Source: Henriciella marina (GTDB taxonomy: Bacteria; Pseudomonadota; Alphaproteobacteria; Caulobacterales; Hyphomonadaceae). Taken from it: a stretch of 64,000 nt of DNA. Position numbers and translations under genes: made by a program. This document shows positions 27,677 to 35,555 of the stretch, in pieces. The stretch spans positions 248,001 to 312,000 of the forward strand of contig NZ_JAPWGW010000001.1 in assembly GCF_027213945.1 (NCBI RefSeq), in the 5' to 3' direction. The notes under the pieces were generated by a model. It was not told the DNA's origin and made no database searches. It saw nothing but the letters and a program-made list of their open reading frames with translations. Numbering within the stretch: position 1 is the first letter of the stretch; each line of letters starts with the position of its first letter.

Positions 27677-27748
27677 CGGGACTTTGAAATTGCTGGCTGC
27701 GACTGGTGAAACGGCCTAGGCTAAGCGGTGCGCAGTGGGGGACGCAGT

Positions 27749-28435
27749 TTGCCGAAGTATCGAGAGCTTAACGACGTTCAGCTGATCGAGACGCTGAAGC
27801 GCCTTGAAGCGCGAATTCACGAGCGCTTTCCGGACAGAGGGCTGGCTGGCGTAGCCACAGAACTCGTTGCTCTTGCGCCAAAAGTTGCAAAGACCGCGCG
27901 TTCTCTAAGCAAACCCAATCTGCTTCTTCGATTGTTTGTTCTCATTCTGCTGGCCGCCGGCATCGGTCTGGTATTCCTTCTCGGGAGAGCGCTCGATTTC
28001 AACGGGGTTGAGCTACAGGGGCTTCAGTTCTTTGCGGGTCTCGAAGCCCTGCTGAACGTCATAATCCTGTTCAGCGCGGGTATCTGGTTCCTGCTCACGC
28101 TGGAAACGCGTACAAAACGCCGGCGCGCGCTCGACCAGCTCCATGAGCTTCGCTCGGTCGCACACGTCATCGATACTCACCAGCTGACGAAGACGCCGGT
28201 ATCGGTCCTCGAAGGAAGCGAACGAACCGCCTCAAGCCCGGCGCGCGACCTGACCCCGTTCCAGCTTCGCCGCTATCTCGATTATTGCAGTGAAATGCTG
28301 TCGCTGACTGGAAAGCTGTCCGCACTTTATCTTGCTCACTCGCGTGATACCATCACGATACAGGCCGTCAACGAGGTCGAGGAGCTGACGAGCGATTTTT
28401 CGCGCAAGATCTGGCAGAAGATTGCCGTGATCTGA
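27749..28435 (+). CDS. Two-helix membrane protein of unknown function
   Basis: About 228 residues. The TTG at 27749 (LPKYRELNDVQLIETL) is chosen because GGGGGA lies six to seven bases upstream; a GTG at 27728 is the alternative. A cytoplasmic N-terminal helix is followed by two membrane segments (LLLRLFVLILLAAGIGLVFL and FFAGLEALLNVIILFSAGIW). A ~110-residue C-terminal helical domain contains LTPFQLRRYLDYCSEMLSLT. No domain recognised. It sits between the repair exonuclease and ligase, so it may be a passenger or an unrecognised partner of that cluster. Confidence 0.75.
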   Translation: MPKYRELNDVQLIETLKRLEARIHERFPDRGLAGVATELVALAPKVAKTARSLSKPNLLLRLFVLILLAAGIGLVFLLGRALDFNGVELQGLQFFAGLEALLNVIILFSAGIWFLLTLETRTKRRRALDQLHELRSVAHVIDTHQLTKTPVSVLEGSERTASSPARDLTPFQLRRYLDYCSEMLSLTGKLSALYLAHSRDTITIQAVNEVEELTSDFSRKIWQKIAVI

Positions 28436-28507
28436 CTCGCTACAGGCGCAAGCGCCTCTGTCACACCTGCCTCTGTCATTGTTGCAAGACCCTCCTATGT
28501 CTTCTCG

Positions 28508-30151
28508 ATGCAGGCCTTTTCCGACCTTCTTGAACGGCTGATCCTGACCGCGTCGCGCAACACCAAGATCGAGCTGATGGTGAACTATTTTCGCCAGACG
28601 CCGAACCCGGCGCGCGGCTGGACACTGGCGGTACTAACAGGCGAGCTCGACATACCGGGCGTGAAAGGCGGATCGATCCGCAGGCTGATCGAGGACCGGG
28701 TCGATCCCGAGCTGTTTCGCATGTCGTATGACTATGTCGGCGACCTTGCCGAAACCGTCAGCCTGATGTGGCCCGGCACGCGCGGCGCAAATCGCATCCC
28801 ACCCATTGATGATGTGATTGAGGCCCTGCTCGGCGCGACGCGAGCAGAGGGTGAGCGGCTGGTTGCAGGCTGGCTGGACATGCTGGAGCCGCCGCAACGC
28901 TGGGCGCTGATAAAGATGGTGACCGGCGGGCTGCGCATCGGCGTGTCTGCGCGGCTGGCCAAAGTGGCGCTTGCCGAGATGGGCGGCGTAGAGCCAGCCG
29001 AGATTGAAGAGATCTGGCACGGCCTTGCCCCGCCCTATGAGAGCCTGTTCGACTGGCTGGACGGCAATGCGGAAAAACCTTCTCCTGATATCGAGGCGCC
29101 GTTCAGGCCGGTGATGCTGGCGCACCCACTGGTGACCAAGGACAAGCGAGATGACCCGGATGCCGTCGATCCGGCGATGATCGACCCGGACATCTTTGCG
29201 GCCGAATGGAAGTATGACGGCATCCGCGTTCAGGCCGTGTCCGAGCGCGGTGTGCGGCGCATGTATACGCGCACCGGCGACGATATCTCTCACACCTTTC
29301 CGGACGTGCTCGCCGCTATGGATTTCGAAGCCGCCATCGATGGCGAGCTTCTGATCCGCGCCCCGAATGGCGAGGTTGCCCCCTTTAATGAGCTGCAGCA
29401 GCGCCTCAATCGCAAGACGGTGACGAAGAAGCAGATGGAAGCTCGCCCGGCCATGATCCGCGCCTATGACATCCTGGTTGAGGGCGACGAGGATTTAAGG
29501 GCGCTGCCCTTTTCTGAACGTCGCAAACGGCTAGAAGCCTTTGTCGAAAAGTCATCCAGCGACCGGATCGATATCTCGCCACTGGTTCCGGTGACAAACC
29601 TTGAGGCGCTTGAAGCGGCCCGCAACGAGCCGCCCGCGCCAGAAATTGAAGGGCTGATGCTGAAGCGATGGGACAGCCTCTATGAGGCCGGGCGCCCAAC
29701 GGGCCCCTGGTACAAATGGAAGCGCGACCCGTTCCTTATCGACGCGGTCATGATGTATGCTCAGCGCGGGCACGGCAGGCGGTCCAGCTTCTATTCCGAT
29801 TTCACTTTCGGCGTCTGGCGAGACGGAGACGACGGCGACGAGATCACGCCCGTAGGCAAAGCCTATTTCGGGTTCACGGACGAGGAACTGAAACAGCTCG
29901 ACAAGTTCGTGCGCGAGAACACAATCGACCGGTTCGGACCGGTTCGATCAGTAAAGGCGAACAAGGATAAGGGCCTCGTACTGGAAGTTGCCTTTGAGGG
30001 GCTTCAACGCAGTCCACGACACAAATCAGGACTTGCCATGCGCTTTCCCCGCATCAATCGAATCCGCTGGGACAAGCCGAGCGCCGAAGCCGACCGGCTT
30101 GAAACGCTCGAAAAGATGCTTCCGGCAGACCCGCTTTTGGATAAAGGCTAG
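28508..30151 (+). CDS. ATP-dependent DNA ligase of the Lhr/exonuclease repair cluster
   Basis: A 547-residue ATP-dependent ligase that seals nicks through a lysyl-AMP intermediate. The nucleophile is Lys235 in AEWKYDGIRVQ (motif I). Other motifs are AAIDGELLIRAPNGEVAPF (motif III) and IEGLMLKRWDSLYEAGRPTG (motif IV), and GPWYKWKRDPFLIDAVMMYA holds motif V. An N-terminal helical DNA-binding domain (residues 1-200) precedes the adenylation domain, and the C-terminal OB-fold ends near residue 540. It lacks LigD phosphoesterase and primase domains, as expected for this cluster. It is distinct from the NAD-dependent replicative ligase. Confidence 0.94.
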   Translation: MQAFSDLLERLILTASRNTKIELMVNYFRQTPNPARGWTLAVLTGELDIPGVKGGSIRRLIEDRVDPELFRMSYDYVGDLAETVSLMWPGTRGANRIPPIDDVIEALLGATRAEGERLVAGWLDMLEPPQRWALIKMVTGGLRIGVSARLAKVALAEMGGVEPAEIEEIWHGLAPPYESLFDWLDGNAEKPSPDIEAPFRPVMLAHPLVTKDKRDDPDAVDPAMIDPDIFAAEWKYDGIRVQAVSERGVRRMYTRTGDDISHTFPDVLAAMDFEAAIDGELLIRAPNGEVAPFNELQQRLNRKTVTKKQMEARPAMIRAYDILVEGDEDLRALPFSERRKRLEAFVEKSSSDRIDISPLVPVTNLEALEAARNEPPAPEIEGLMLKRWDSLYEAGRPTGPWYKWKRDPFLIDAVMMYAQRGHGRRSSFYSDFTFGVWRDGDDGDEITPVGKAYFGFTDEELKQLDKFVRENTIDRFGPVRSVKANKDKGLVLEVAFEGLQRSPRHKSGLAMRFPRINRIRWDKPSAEADRLETLEKMLPADPLLDKG

Positions 30152-30155
30152 TGGC

Positions 30156-30908
30156 ATGAGCCGGAAAATTGGCATCGCCTTGCTGATCGTCGCCATTATG
30201 CAGTTTCTAGCGCCGATGTTGCCGGCAATTGGCATCGGCGAACCGATTGGCGCGCGCGGCGATGTGGCTGTGAGACCGCCTGAGCTGCCGCCCGGCCCGT
30301 TTTTTTCGATCTGGGGCCTCATCTTTCTGAGCTATCTGGTCTTTGCGCTCTCGAGCCTCTGGAAGCCAGGCTATCTGGAGCACCGGTTGGCCACGCCTCT
30401 CCTGTTCGCAGGAGTAGGCAATGTCATCTGGATGATAAGCGCCCAGTCACTCGCAAATCAGTATGTCGACCTTGTGCTTCTGGTTCCGATCCTTGGCTTT
30501 AGCTGGCTCTCGGCGCGGCGGCTTCACCGGATGGGCGGCTTCGATGGGACGCTGGCGCGCCTCAATTCCTGCCTCCTGACGGGGCTTTTCTCTGGCTGGA
30601 TCACGGCGGCTCTGTCGATCTCTCTCGCGGCGACCTGGCGGGAAGCTGCAGGCCTCGCGCCCAGCGACCATGTCTGGATTTCGCTCTGGATCGCCCTGCT
30701 CTGTGCCGGCCTTCTCGCCTGGCTCTTTGCTAGCCGAATCAGCGCGAGCCTCTTCTATTTCGCTGCCCTTGGCTGGGGGATTGCAGGCATCGCCGTCAAC
30801 AACTGGTACCTCACAGACACGCACTGGTTGAGCGCGGCAGCGGCACTGTTCGGTCTCTACATAATCTGGCGACGGCTGCGCTATGGCGCACGGCCGGCCT
30901 TTGAATAA
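30156..30908 (+). CDS. Multi-pass membrane protein, TspO/MBR-related
   Basis: About 250 residues from MSRKIGIALLIVAI, starting four bases after the ligase stop, so probably co-transcribed. Seven or so hydrophobic segments. PPGPFFSIWGLIFLSYLVFA and GNVIWMISA resemble the PPxxxFxxxW and N-x-x-W blocks of TspO/MBR-type tryptophan-rich sensory proteins and their longer relatives. The assignment is by eye and moderate. An extended frame upstream inside the ligase gene was rejected because it lacks hydrophobic character. Confidence 0.7.
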   Translation: MSRKIGIALLIVAIMQFLAPMLPAIGIGEPIGARGDVAVRPPELPPGPFFSIWGLIFLSYLVFALSSLWKPGYLEHRLATPLLFAGVGNVIWMISAQSLANQYVDLVLLVPILGFSWLSARRLHRMGGFDGTLARLNSCLLTGLFSGWITAALSISLAATWREAAGLAPSDHVWISLWIALLCAGLLAWLFASRISASLFYFAALGWGIAGIAVNNWYLTDTHWLSAAAALFGLYIIWRRLRYGARPAFE

Positions 30909-30911
30909 GGC

Positions 30912-33900
30912 CTAGCTTTTCGCTTCAGCGATGCGGGCGTTCAGGCTTTCGATAAGCTGCGGCGAAACACTGCCTGACTCATTCATCCCGTTTTCCCGCT
31001 CATAGTTGCGGATCGCCGCCTGCGTTCCGGCTCCAAGCACGCCATCAGCCGGGCCCGGCTCATGGCCAATAGCGGCCAGCGCATTCTGGACCGCTGCGAT
31101 CTGCTGAGGCGTCGCGGCGCTCTGTGAGCCCTGCTGCGGGAAGATGCCGTTCGCGGCACGATTAGGACGGGTTGGCGTCCAGCCTGCAGCCCGCGCGCGG
31201 ATCTGTGCGGCCTGCGCCTGACCGACAGCATTGGTCAGTTCGGCGACCTTTGGCGGGGCTTCGCTATCACCCTGATTGGCCGCGACAGCATACCAATAGA
31301 GCGCTTCGGCCGGGTTTTCGCTGACGCCAAGGCCGAGCTCATGAAGGACGGCGAGATTGTACTGACCGTCAGTTACGCCGAACTCAGCCGCCTTGCGGAA
31401 CCACTCCGCAGCGCCTGCATAGGTCTGCGGGCCGCCTTCGCCTTCGGCGTAGTAGACAGCGAGGTCGTACATGGCTTTGACATTGCCGCCAGCTGCGCCG
31501 CGCTCAGTCCATTCGCGAGCCTTTTCGAGGTCGCGCGGGACGCCGAGGCCGGACTCGTGCAGCTTGGCCAGACGGTATTGGGCGACGGCGAGACCCTGCT
31601 CGGCTGCCCGGCGGATCATGGTTGGAGCCGACGTGTAATCGCCTGCTTCCAGCTGGCGCTGACCAAGCTGGTATTGTGCGATCGCGTCACCGCCCGCGGC
31701 GGCCTGTTCAAGCGACTGGCCTTCAGGGATCAGCGCGACCTCTGCTAGCGTGGGTCGTTCCGGTTCTGGCGCGGCTTCTACTGGGTCGGTTTCGACAGGG
31801 TCACTGACGCCTGCGAGGCTTTCTTCTTCGGTGTCGGTGCTTTCGATCGCAGAAGCACCATCTGCAGGCAGCGTCCCTTCGAGGGCGTCGGTGCGCTCGG
31901 AAGGCTGCATCGAATTGACGGTTTCGGATGGATTCGCCGCCGTATCGGCATCTGGTGAAGTGGCATCTTCCGAGGCCGAGCCTGCATCCTGCGTAGTATC
32001 GACTGCCGACGGTACACCGGCATTCGGAGGACCAGCGACCGACGATCTGGACGCAATCTGTGGGCGCTCTTCGCCAAGGATCATATCCTTGCCTAGGAGG
32101 AAGCCTGCTCCAACCGCAACGATCGCAGCGGCAGCAGCGACCGGCAGAAGCGGGAACTTGCCCGACTTTTTCTCGCGCGGTTCGGCCTTCTTGCGGCCGC
32201 GTTTCGGCGCTGCAGCCTTTGCAGGCGCAGCGTCATTTGCGCTGAGCGCGGCCTGGCGCGCGCGGCTGAGATAGTCGTTTCCGCCGCCCCGGCTGCGCGC
32301 GACTGACTGAGGCGCGTCCCAATCGAGATCGGCGGGCTCTTCTTCATAGGCAAACTCTTCACCCGTGAAAGGCTCATTGTCCGCTTCGTCAAAATCCTCG
32401 AATTCCGCGAAGGGATCGCTCGCGCGGGTCTCGCCAGAACGGTCTGCCTCGTAGTCGAACGCATCGCGGCGCGCTGCAGGTGGCGGCGCGGCGCGGTCTT
32501 CTTCCTCGAAGTCAAAGGGCTGATCGAATGTTGGCTCTGCGGCCTCATGATGCGCCGTCCGCGGCGGAGGGGCTGTCGCAATGTCGTCCTCATCATCCTG
32601 CGACATGAAGGCGGCGAAGTAATCGTCGTCGGCCGCTTTACGAGGGGAGTCGGCCTTGCGCGCGCCCTTGGTACGCGGCGCTGCTGCATCCTCGAACGCC
32701 TCAAGTCTTGCCGCGAGTGAGGCAATTGCCTTCTGCACCGGCGAGAGCGAATTGGCGGAGCGCTCCTGGATCTCTTCCATCCGGACGGACACGCCGCTGA
32801 GCGCGTCGGACAGGCGCTTTTGTTGCTCTGTGCGCTCTGATTCAATGGACTGCTCAAGATCGCGCAGGGAACGTTCCTGGCGAGCCTGCAGCCGCTGCGA
32901 AACGCTGGAGACTTGCTCACCGACTTGTTCGATCGCCTTGGCGCTACGCTTTTCGCTTTCATCGACGCGCGCTTCGAACTGCTCAGACATCTGCTTCATC
33001 TCAGCGCTGATCTTTTCGATCATGGCGTCGCCCTGACCCCCGGCATTGCCAAGCTGGAGCGTCACTTCGTGAGAAAGCGCGTGCATGTCGGCGCGCACTG
33101 CTTCGATCTGGGCAGCGTAGTCGCGGTCTTCGACTTGCTGCAGGCGTTTGCCCAGATGGTCAGACATCTGGCTGATCTGTTCCGACACACGCGAGAGCGT
33201 AGTCGTCGAGGTTTTCTCGTTTGCCGCGAGGCGCTGGCGGATCGCGCTAACAGCTTTCTGGACCGTCTCAATCGTCTCCGGCGCGACGGCATTGCGCGAG
33301 ACGGCATCGACCTGCCCGCGAAGCTCCGCAAGCTCCCTCACGGCCTTGTCGTGATTGGTCTCCATGCGTTCGCGCAGTTCGCTGAATGCCTTCGGAGAGA
33401 CCGCATCCTTCGCTTCAAAGCGCTGGCGCAGGGTTTCGAGAGCGGCTTGCGACGCATTCCAGTTGGTATCGACGCGCTTGGCGAGATCATCGACAGACGT
33501 ACGCGACGTGCGGCCAGACGACTCCATGTCCTGGCGCAGAGTGGCGATGGCCGCGAGCGCATTGGAGTCCTTGCGGTCGAGCGCGTCGGCAAGGTTGGAG
33601 AGTGAGTCCTTCAGCGCATCGATTTGCTCGGGGCGCGCTGCCTTGGTCGTGGCCGCATCGATTTCGCTGGCGAGTTTCTGGCGGGTGCCCTCGATAGAGG
33701 CGCGAAGTTCCTCGGAAAGACCTTCAAAGCGGCTTTCGAACTGCTTGCGAAGCGCCATCGCTGTATCGGGCAGGGCAGTGTCAGCGAGTGCGCTGACGCG
33801 TTCGCTAAGCGTGCCGAATGTCTTGTCGATCTTGTCGAGCGCTTCGTTCGTCTGCGATTCGGCGCGGTCGAGACGCGCCTGCAGGGCATCGACCAGACCT

Positions 33901-34754
33901 TCCATCGAGGTGAGGGACTTGCTGGTCGTCGTCTCTACGGTATCAAGGCGACTGGTTACATCGTCGAGGCGTGCGAGGCGCTGGGCGACATTTGTTTCAA
34001 GATCGCTGAAACGGCCGGACAGATGCTTCGTCGCGCCTTCGGTGCGCAGCTCGGCCTGCTCGACCTTCTTCGCGAGACGGGCGGCGGCCTCGTCCAGCGT
34101 CTTGTCGATACGCCCTTCAACACCCGAAACGCGGCCACCAAGCTCTTCAAGGCCAGTTTCGACACGTCTGCGCATATCAGCCGAATTGTCTTTCTGGCGG
34201 GACGTTTCCTCATGAATGTGAGAGGCGAGTTTGCCGAGCGCACGCTCAAGCGATTTCAGCGCTTTCACATCGCGGCGGCCATCACCGCCATTTTCGAGCG
34301 ATTCCAGCTTCGACCGGAGCGCATCATGGGTCGAACGTATATCCTCAATCACTGTCTCGTAGTTGCTGGACAGGCCGTCGGTGCGGCGCTGCGCGTCTTC
34401 GAGGCGCTCGGTGAGGCTCATGATCGAGCGGTCGATTCCACTCAGGGCGACTGCAGATCGCGCTTCGACGGCCTCAAGACGGCCGAGAAGGTCACGGACG
34501 ATGCCTGCAGAGCCCGCCCCCGGATAGTCGCCGCCACCGCCATCGCCGCCGCCAGCTGCGAGGCGGGGCGTATCGCCTGTGCGCGAGCTCGCGCCTGAAC
34601 CGCTAACTGTCCCGCCAGGCCCATCGGTTTCCATCTTGAGCATACGGTTAATGTATTCGCCAATGGTGAGGCCCTCTTCACGGGCCGCTTCCCGTGCGGC
34701 TTCGCGCGCGCGTTCGTCGCTCCCCTTCACGCTCCAGGGCCCGTAGTTTGACAT
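30912..34754 (-). CDS. PodJ-like polar organiser (coiled coil, TM, Sel1 repeats, peptidoglycan-binding)
   Basis: About 1280 residues from MSNYGPWSVKGSDERAREAA; this N-terminal block with GLTIGEYINRML is typical of PodJ and its paralogues. Residues ~75-700 are a long, nearly continuous coiled coil. They are followed by an acidic/Pro-rich linker and one membrane helix near residue 870-890 (LLPVAAAAAIVAVGAGFLLG). The periplasmic part has a low-complexity stretch, then at least four Sel1/TPR-like repeats (about 1018-1168). A C-terminal peptidoglycan-binding domain (IAAVQNALAAIGHEPGPADG) ends the protein. In Caulobacter, PodJ marks the new pole and recruits pili and holdfast factors. A perfect CtrA box lies 87 bases upstream of the start. 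Confidence 0.88.
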   Translation of the reverse strand: MSNYGPWSVKGSDERAREAAREAAREEGLTIGEYINRMLKMETDGPGGTVSGSGASSRTGDTPRLAAGGGDGGGGDYPGAGSAGIVRDLLGRLEAVEARSAVALSGIDRSIMSLTERLEDAQRRTDGLSSNYETVIEDIRSTHDALRSKLESLENGGDGRRDVKALKSLERALGKLASHIHEETSRQKDNSADMRRRVETGLEELGGRVSGVEGRIDKTLDEAAARLAKKVEQAELRTEGATKHLSGRFSDLETNVAQRLARLDDVTSRLDTVETTTSKSLTSMEGLVDALQARLDRAESQTNEALDKIDKTFGTLSERVSALADTALPDTAMALRKQFESRFEGLSEELRASIEGTRQKLASEIDAATTKAARPEQIDALKDSLSNLADALDRKDSNALAAIATLRQDMESSGRTSRTSVDDLAKRVDTNWNASQAALETLRQRFEAKDAVSPKAFSELRERMETNHDKAVRELAELRGQVDAVSRNAVAPETIETVQKAVSAIRQRLAANEKTSTTTLSRVSEQISQMSDHLGKRLQQVEDRDYAAQIEAVRADMHALSHEVTLQLGNAGGQGDAMIEKISAEMKQMSEQFEARVDESEKRSAKAIEQVGEQVSSVSQRLQARQERSLRDLEQSIESERTEQQKRLSDALSGVSVRMEEIQERSANSLSPVQKAIASLAARLEAFEDAAAPRTKGARKADSPRKAADDDYFAAFMSQDDEDDIATAPPPRTAHHEAAEPTFDQPFDFEEEDRAAPPPAARRDAFDYEADRSGETRASDPFAEFEDFDEADNEPFTGEEFAYEEEPADLDWDAPQSVARSRGGGNDYLSRARQAALSANDAAPAKAAAPKRGRKKAEPREKKSGKFPLLPVAAAAAIVAVGAGFLLGKDMILGEERPQIASRSSVAGPPNAGVPSAVDTTQDAGSASEDATSPDADTAANPSETVNSMQPSERTDALEGTLPADGASAIESTDTEEESLAGVSDPVETDPVEAAPEPERPTLAEVALIPEGQSLEQAAAGGDAIAQYQLGQRQLEAGDYTSAPTMIRRAAEQGLAVAQYRLAKLHESGLGVPRDLEKAREWTERGAAGGNVKAMYDLAVYYAEGEGGPQTYAGAAEWFRKAAEFGVTDGQYNLAVLHELGLGVSENPAEALYWYAVAANQGDSEAPPKVAELTNAVGQAQAAQIRARAAGWTPTRPNRAANGIFPQQGSQSAATPQQIAAVQNALAAIGHEPGPADGVLGAGTQAAIRNYERENGMNESGSVSPQLIESLNARIAEAKS

Positions 34755-34840
34755 ACGCGAACTCCTCAATTCCGGGGCAGCGCTTCTGCAGAAAGCGCAT
34801 GCCGGATCACCGCATTGATCCACGGATGCCGAGGTTCGTC

Positions 34841-34855
34841 TTAAAAGGTCGTTAA
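34841..34855. promoter_or_regulatory. CtrA-binding site (TTAA-N7-TTAA) upstream of the PodJ-like gene
   Basis: TTAAAAGGTCGTTAA matches the full CtrA consensus TTAA-N7-TTAA exactly. It lies 87 bases upstream of the PodJ-like start codon and about 130 bases from the MerR gene on the other strand. Cell-cycle control of podJ genes in relatives makes this credible; binding itself is inferred. Confidence 0.72.
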
Positions 34856-34943
34856 AATGGTAAACAGAATAGCCAGATTGATTCAGACATCAGGGGCTGA
34901 CGCTAGGGAGGGGCTTTACTCTGACGCAAAGGTAAGGCTAACG

Positions 34944-34959
34944 TTGACGTATACGTAAA
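34944..34959. promoter_or_regulatory. Palindromic operator candidate before the MerR gene
   Basis: TTGACGTATACGTAAA is an almost perfect inverted repeat ending 22 bases before the start codon of the MerR regulator. It matches the site at 37444-37459 at 14 of 16 positions. MerR-type regulators commonly bind such palindromes in the spacer of their own promoter. Autoregulation is inferred. Confidence 0.75.
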
Positions 34960-34981
34960 TAACAAAATTCAGGAGGAAGTC

Positions 34982-35461
34982 ATGCCAGACACAGCTACAT
35001 CCCTTTCGATCTCCGAGAGCCGGACCTACTCAATTTCCGAGCTCGCACGCGAGTTCGGCATCACGCCGCGCGCGCTTCGATTCTATGAGGACAAGGACAT
35101 GCTGCACCCGGCCCGGGACGGCATGACCCGCGTTTACTCGCATCGCGACCGCGCCCGCGTCACGATCATCGTTCGCATGAAGCGTCTGGGCCTGCCGCTG
35201 GCTGACATCCGCGAGATTCTTGACCTCTACGGCCTCGGCGACAATGAGCGCGCCCAGAAGCGCAAGACGCTCGAAAAGTTCCGCAACCAGGTCAAGGAAT
35301 TCGAGAACCAGCGCGAAGATATCGAGATTGCGCTTGGCGAACTCCAGAAGGGCATCGACTGGCTTGAGAATGACCTCGCCAAGATCGGTCCAGCCAACGA
35401 TCAGGCCCGCAATGTTGCGGCTTATGATGCCGTCGCGCGCAAACAGCTGGACGACGCATAG
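34982..35461 (+). CDS. MerR-family regulator of acyl-CoA catabolism (LiuR-like)
   Basis: A 159-residue regulator. The winged-helix is at residues ~15-85: SISELAREFGITPRALRFYE, then ARDGMTRVYSHRDRARV and RLGLPLADIREIL. A dimerising coiled coil follows (EKFRNQVKEFENQREDIEIA). No metal-binding Cys pair is present, so it is not a metal sensor. The family context (acyl-CoA dehydrogenases, thiolase and FadJ-type enzyme downstream) and the TTGACGT-N2-ACGTAAA palindromes match LiuR-type regulators of branched-chain/fatty-acid catabolism. AGGAGGA gives a strong ribosome-binding site. Confidence 0.92.
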   Translation: MPDTATSLSISESRTYSISELAREFGITPRALRFYEDKDMLHPARDGMTRVYSHRDRARVTIIVRMKRLGLPLADIREILDLYGLGDNERAQKRKTLEKFRNQVKEFENQREDIEIALGELQKGIDWLENDLAKIGPANDQARNVAAYDAVARKQLDDA

Positions 35462-35491
35462 GCCGGGCGTAAAACTTCTTACAACCCAGGC

Positions 35492-35520
35492 AACCGGCCC
35501 GTCTTCGCGATGGGCCGGTT
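35492..35520 (+). terminator. Strong hairpin between the MerR and first acyl-CoA dehydrogenase genes
   Basis: A perfect 9-bp stem AACCGGCCC/GGGCCGGTT with an 11-base loop lies 30 bases after the MerR stop. It lacks a T-tract, so it may be a weak terminator, processing signal or transcript stabiliser rather than a classic intrinsic terminator. Confidence 0.55.
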
Positions 35521-35555
35521 ACGTTGCAATTCAAGACTGAAGAGAGCTTCCACGA

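Noticed and set aside
33624-34598. Open frame of 324 codons antisense to the PodJ-like gene
   Set aside because: It is produced by the repetitive coiled-coil coding sequence on the other strand, with no independent start signal.
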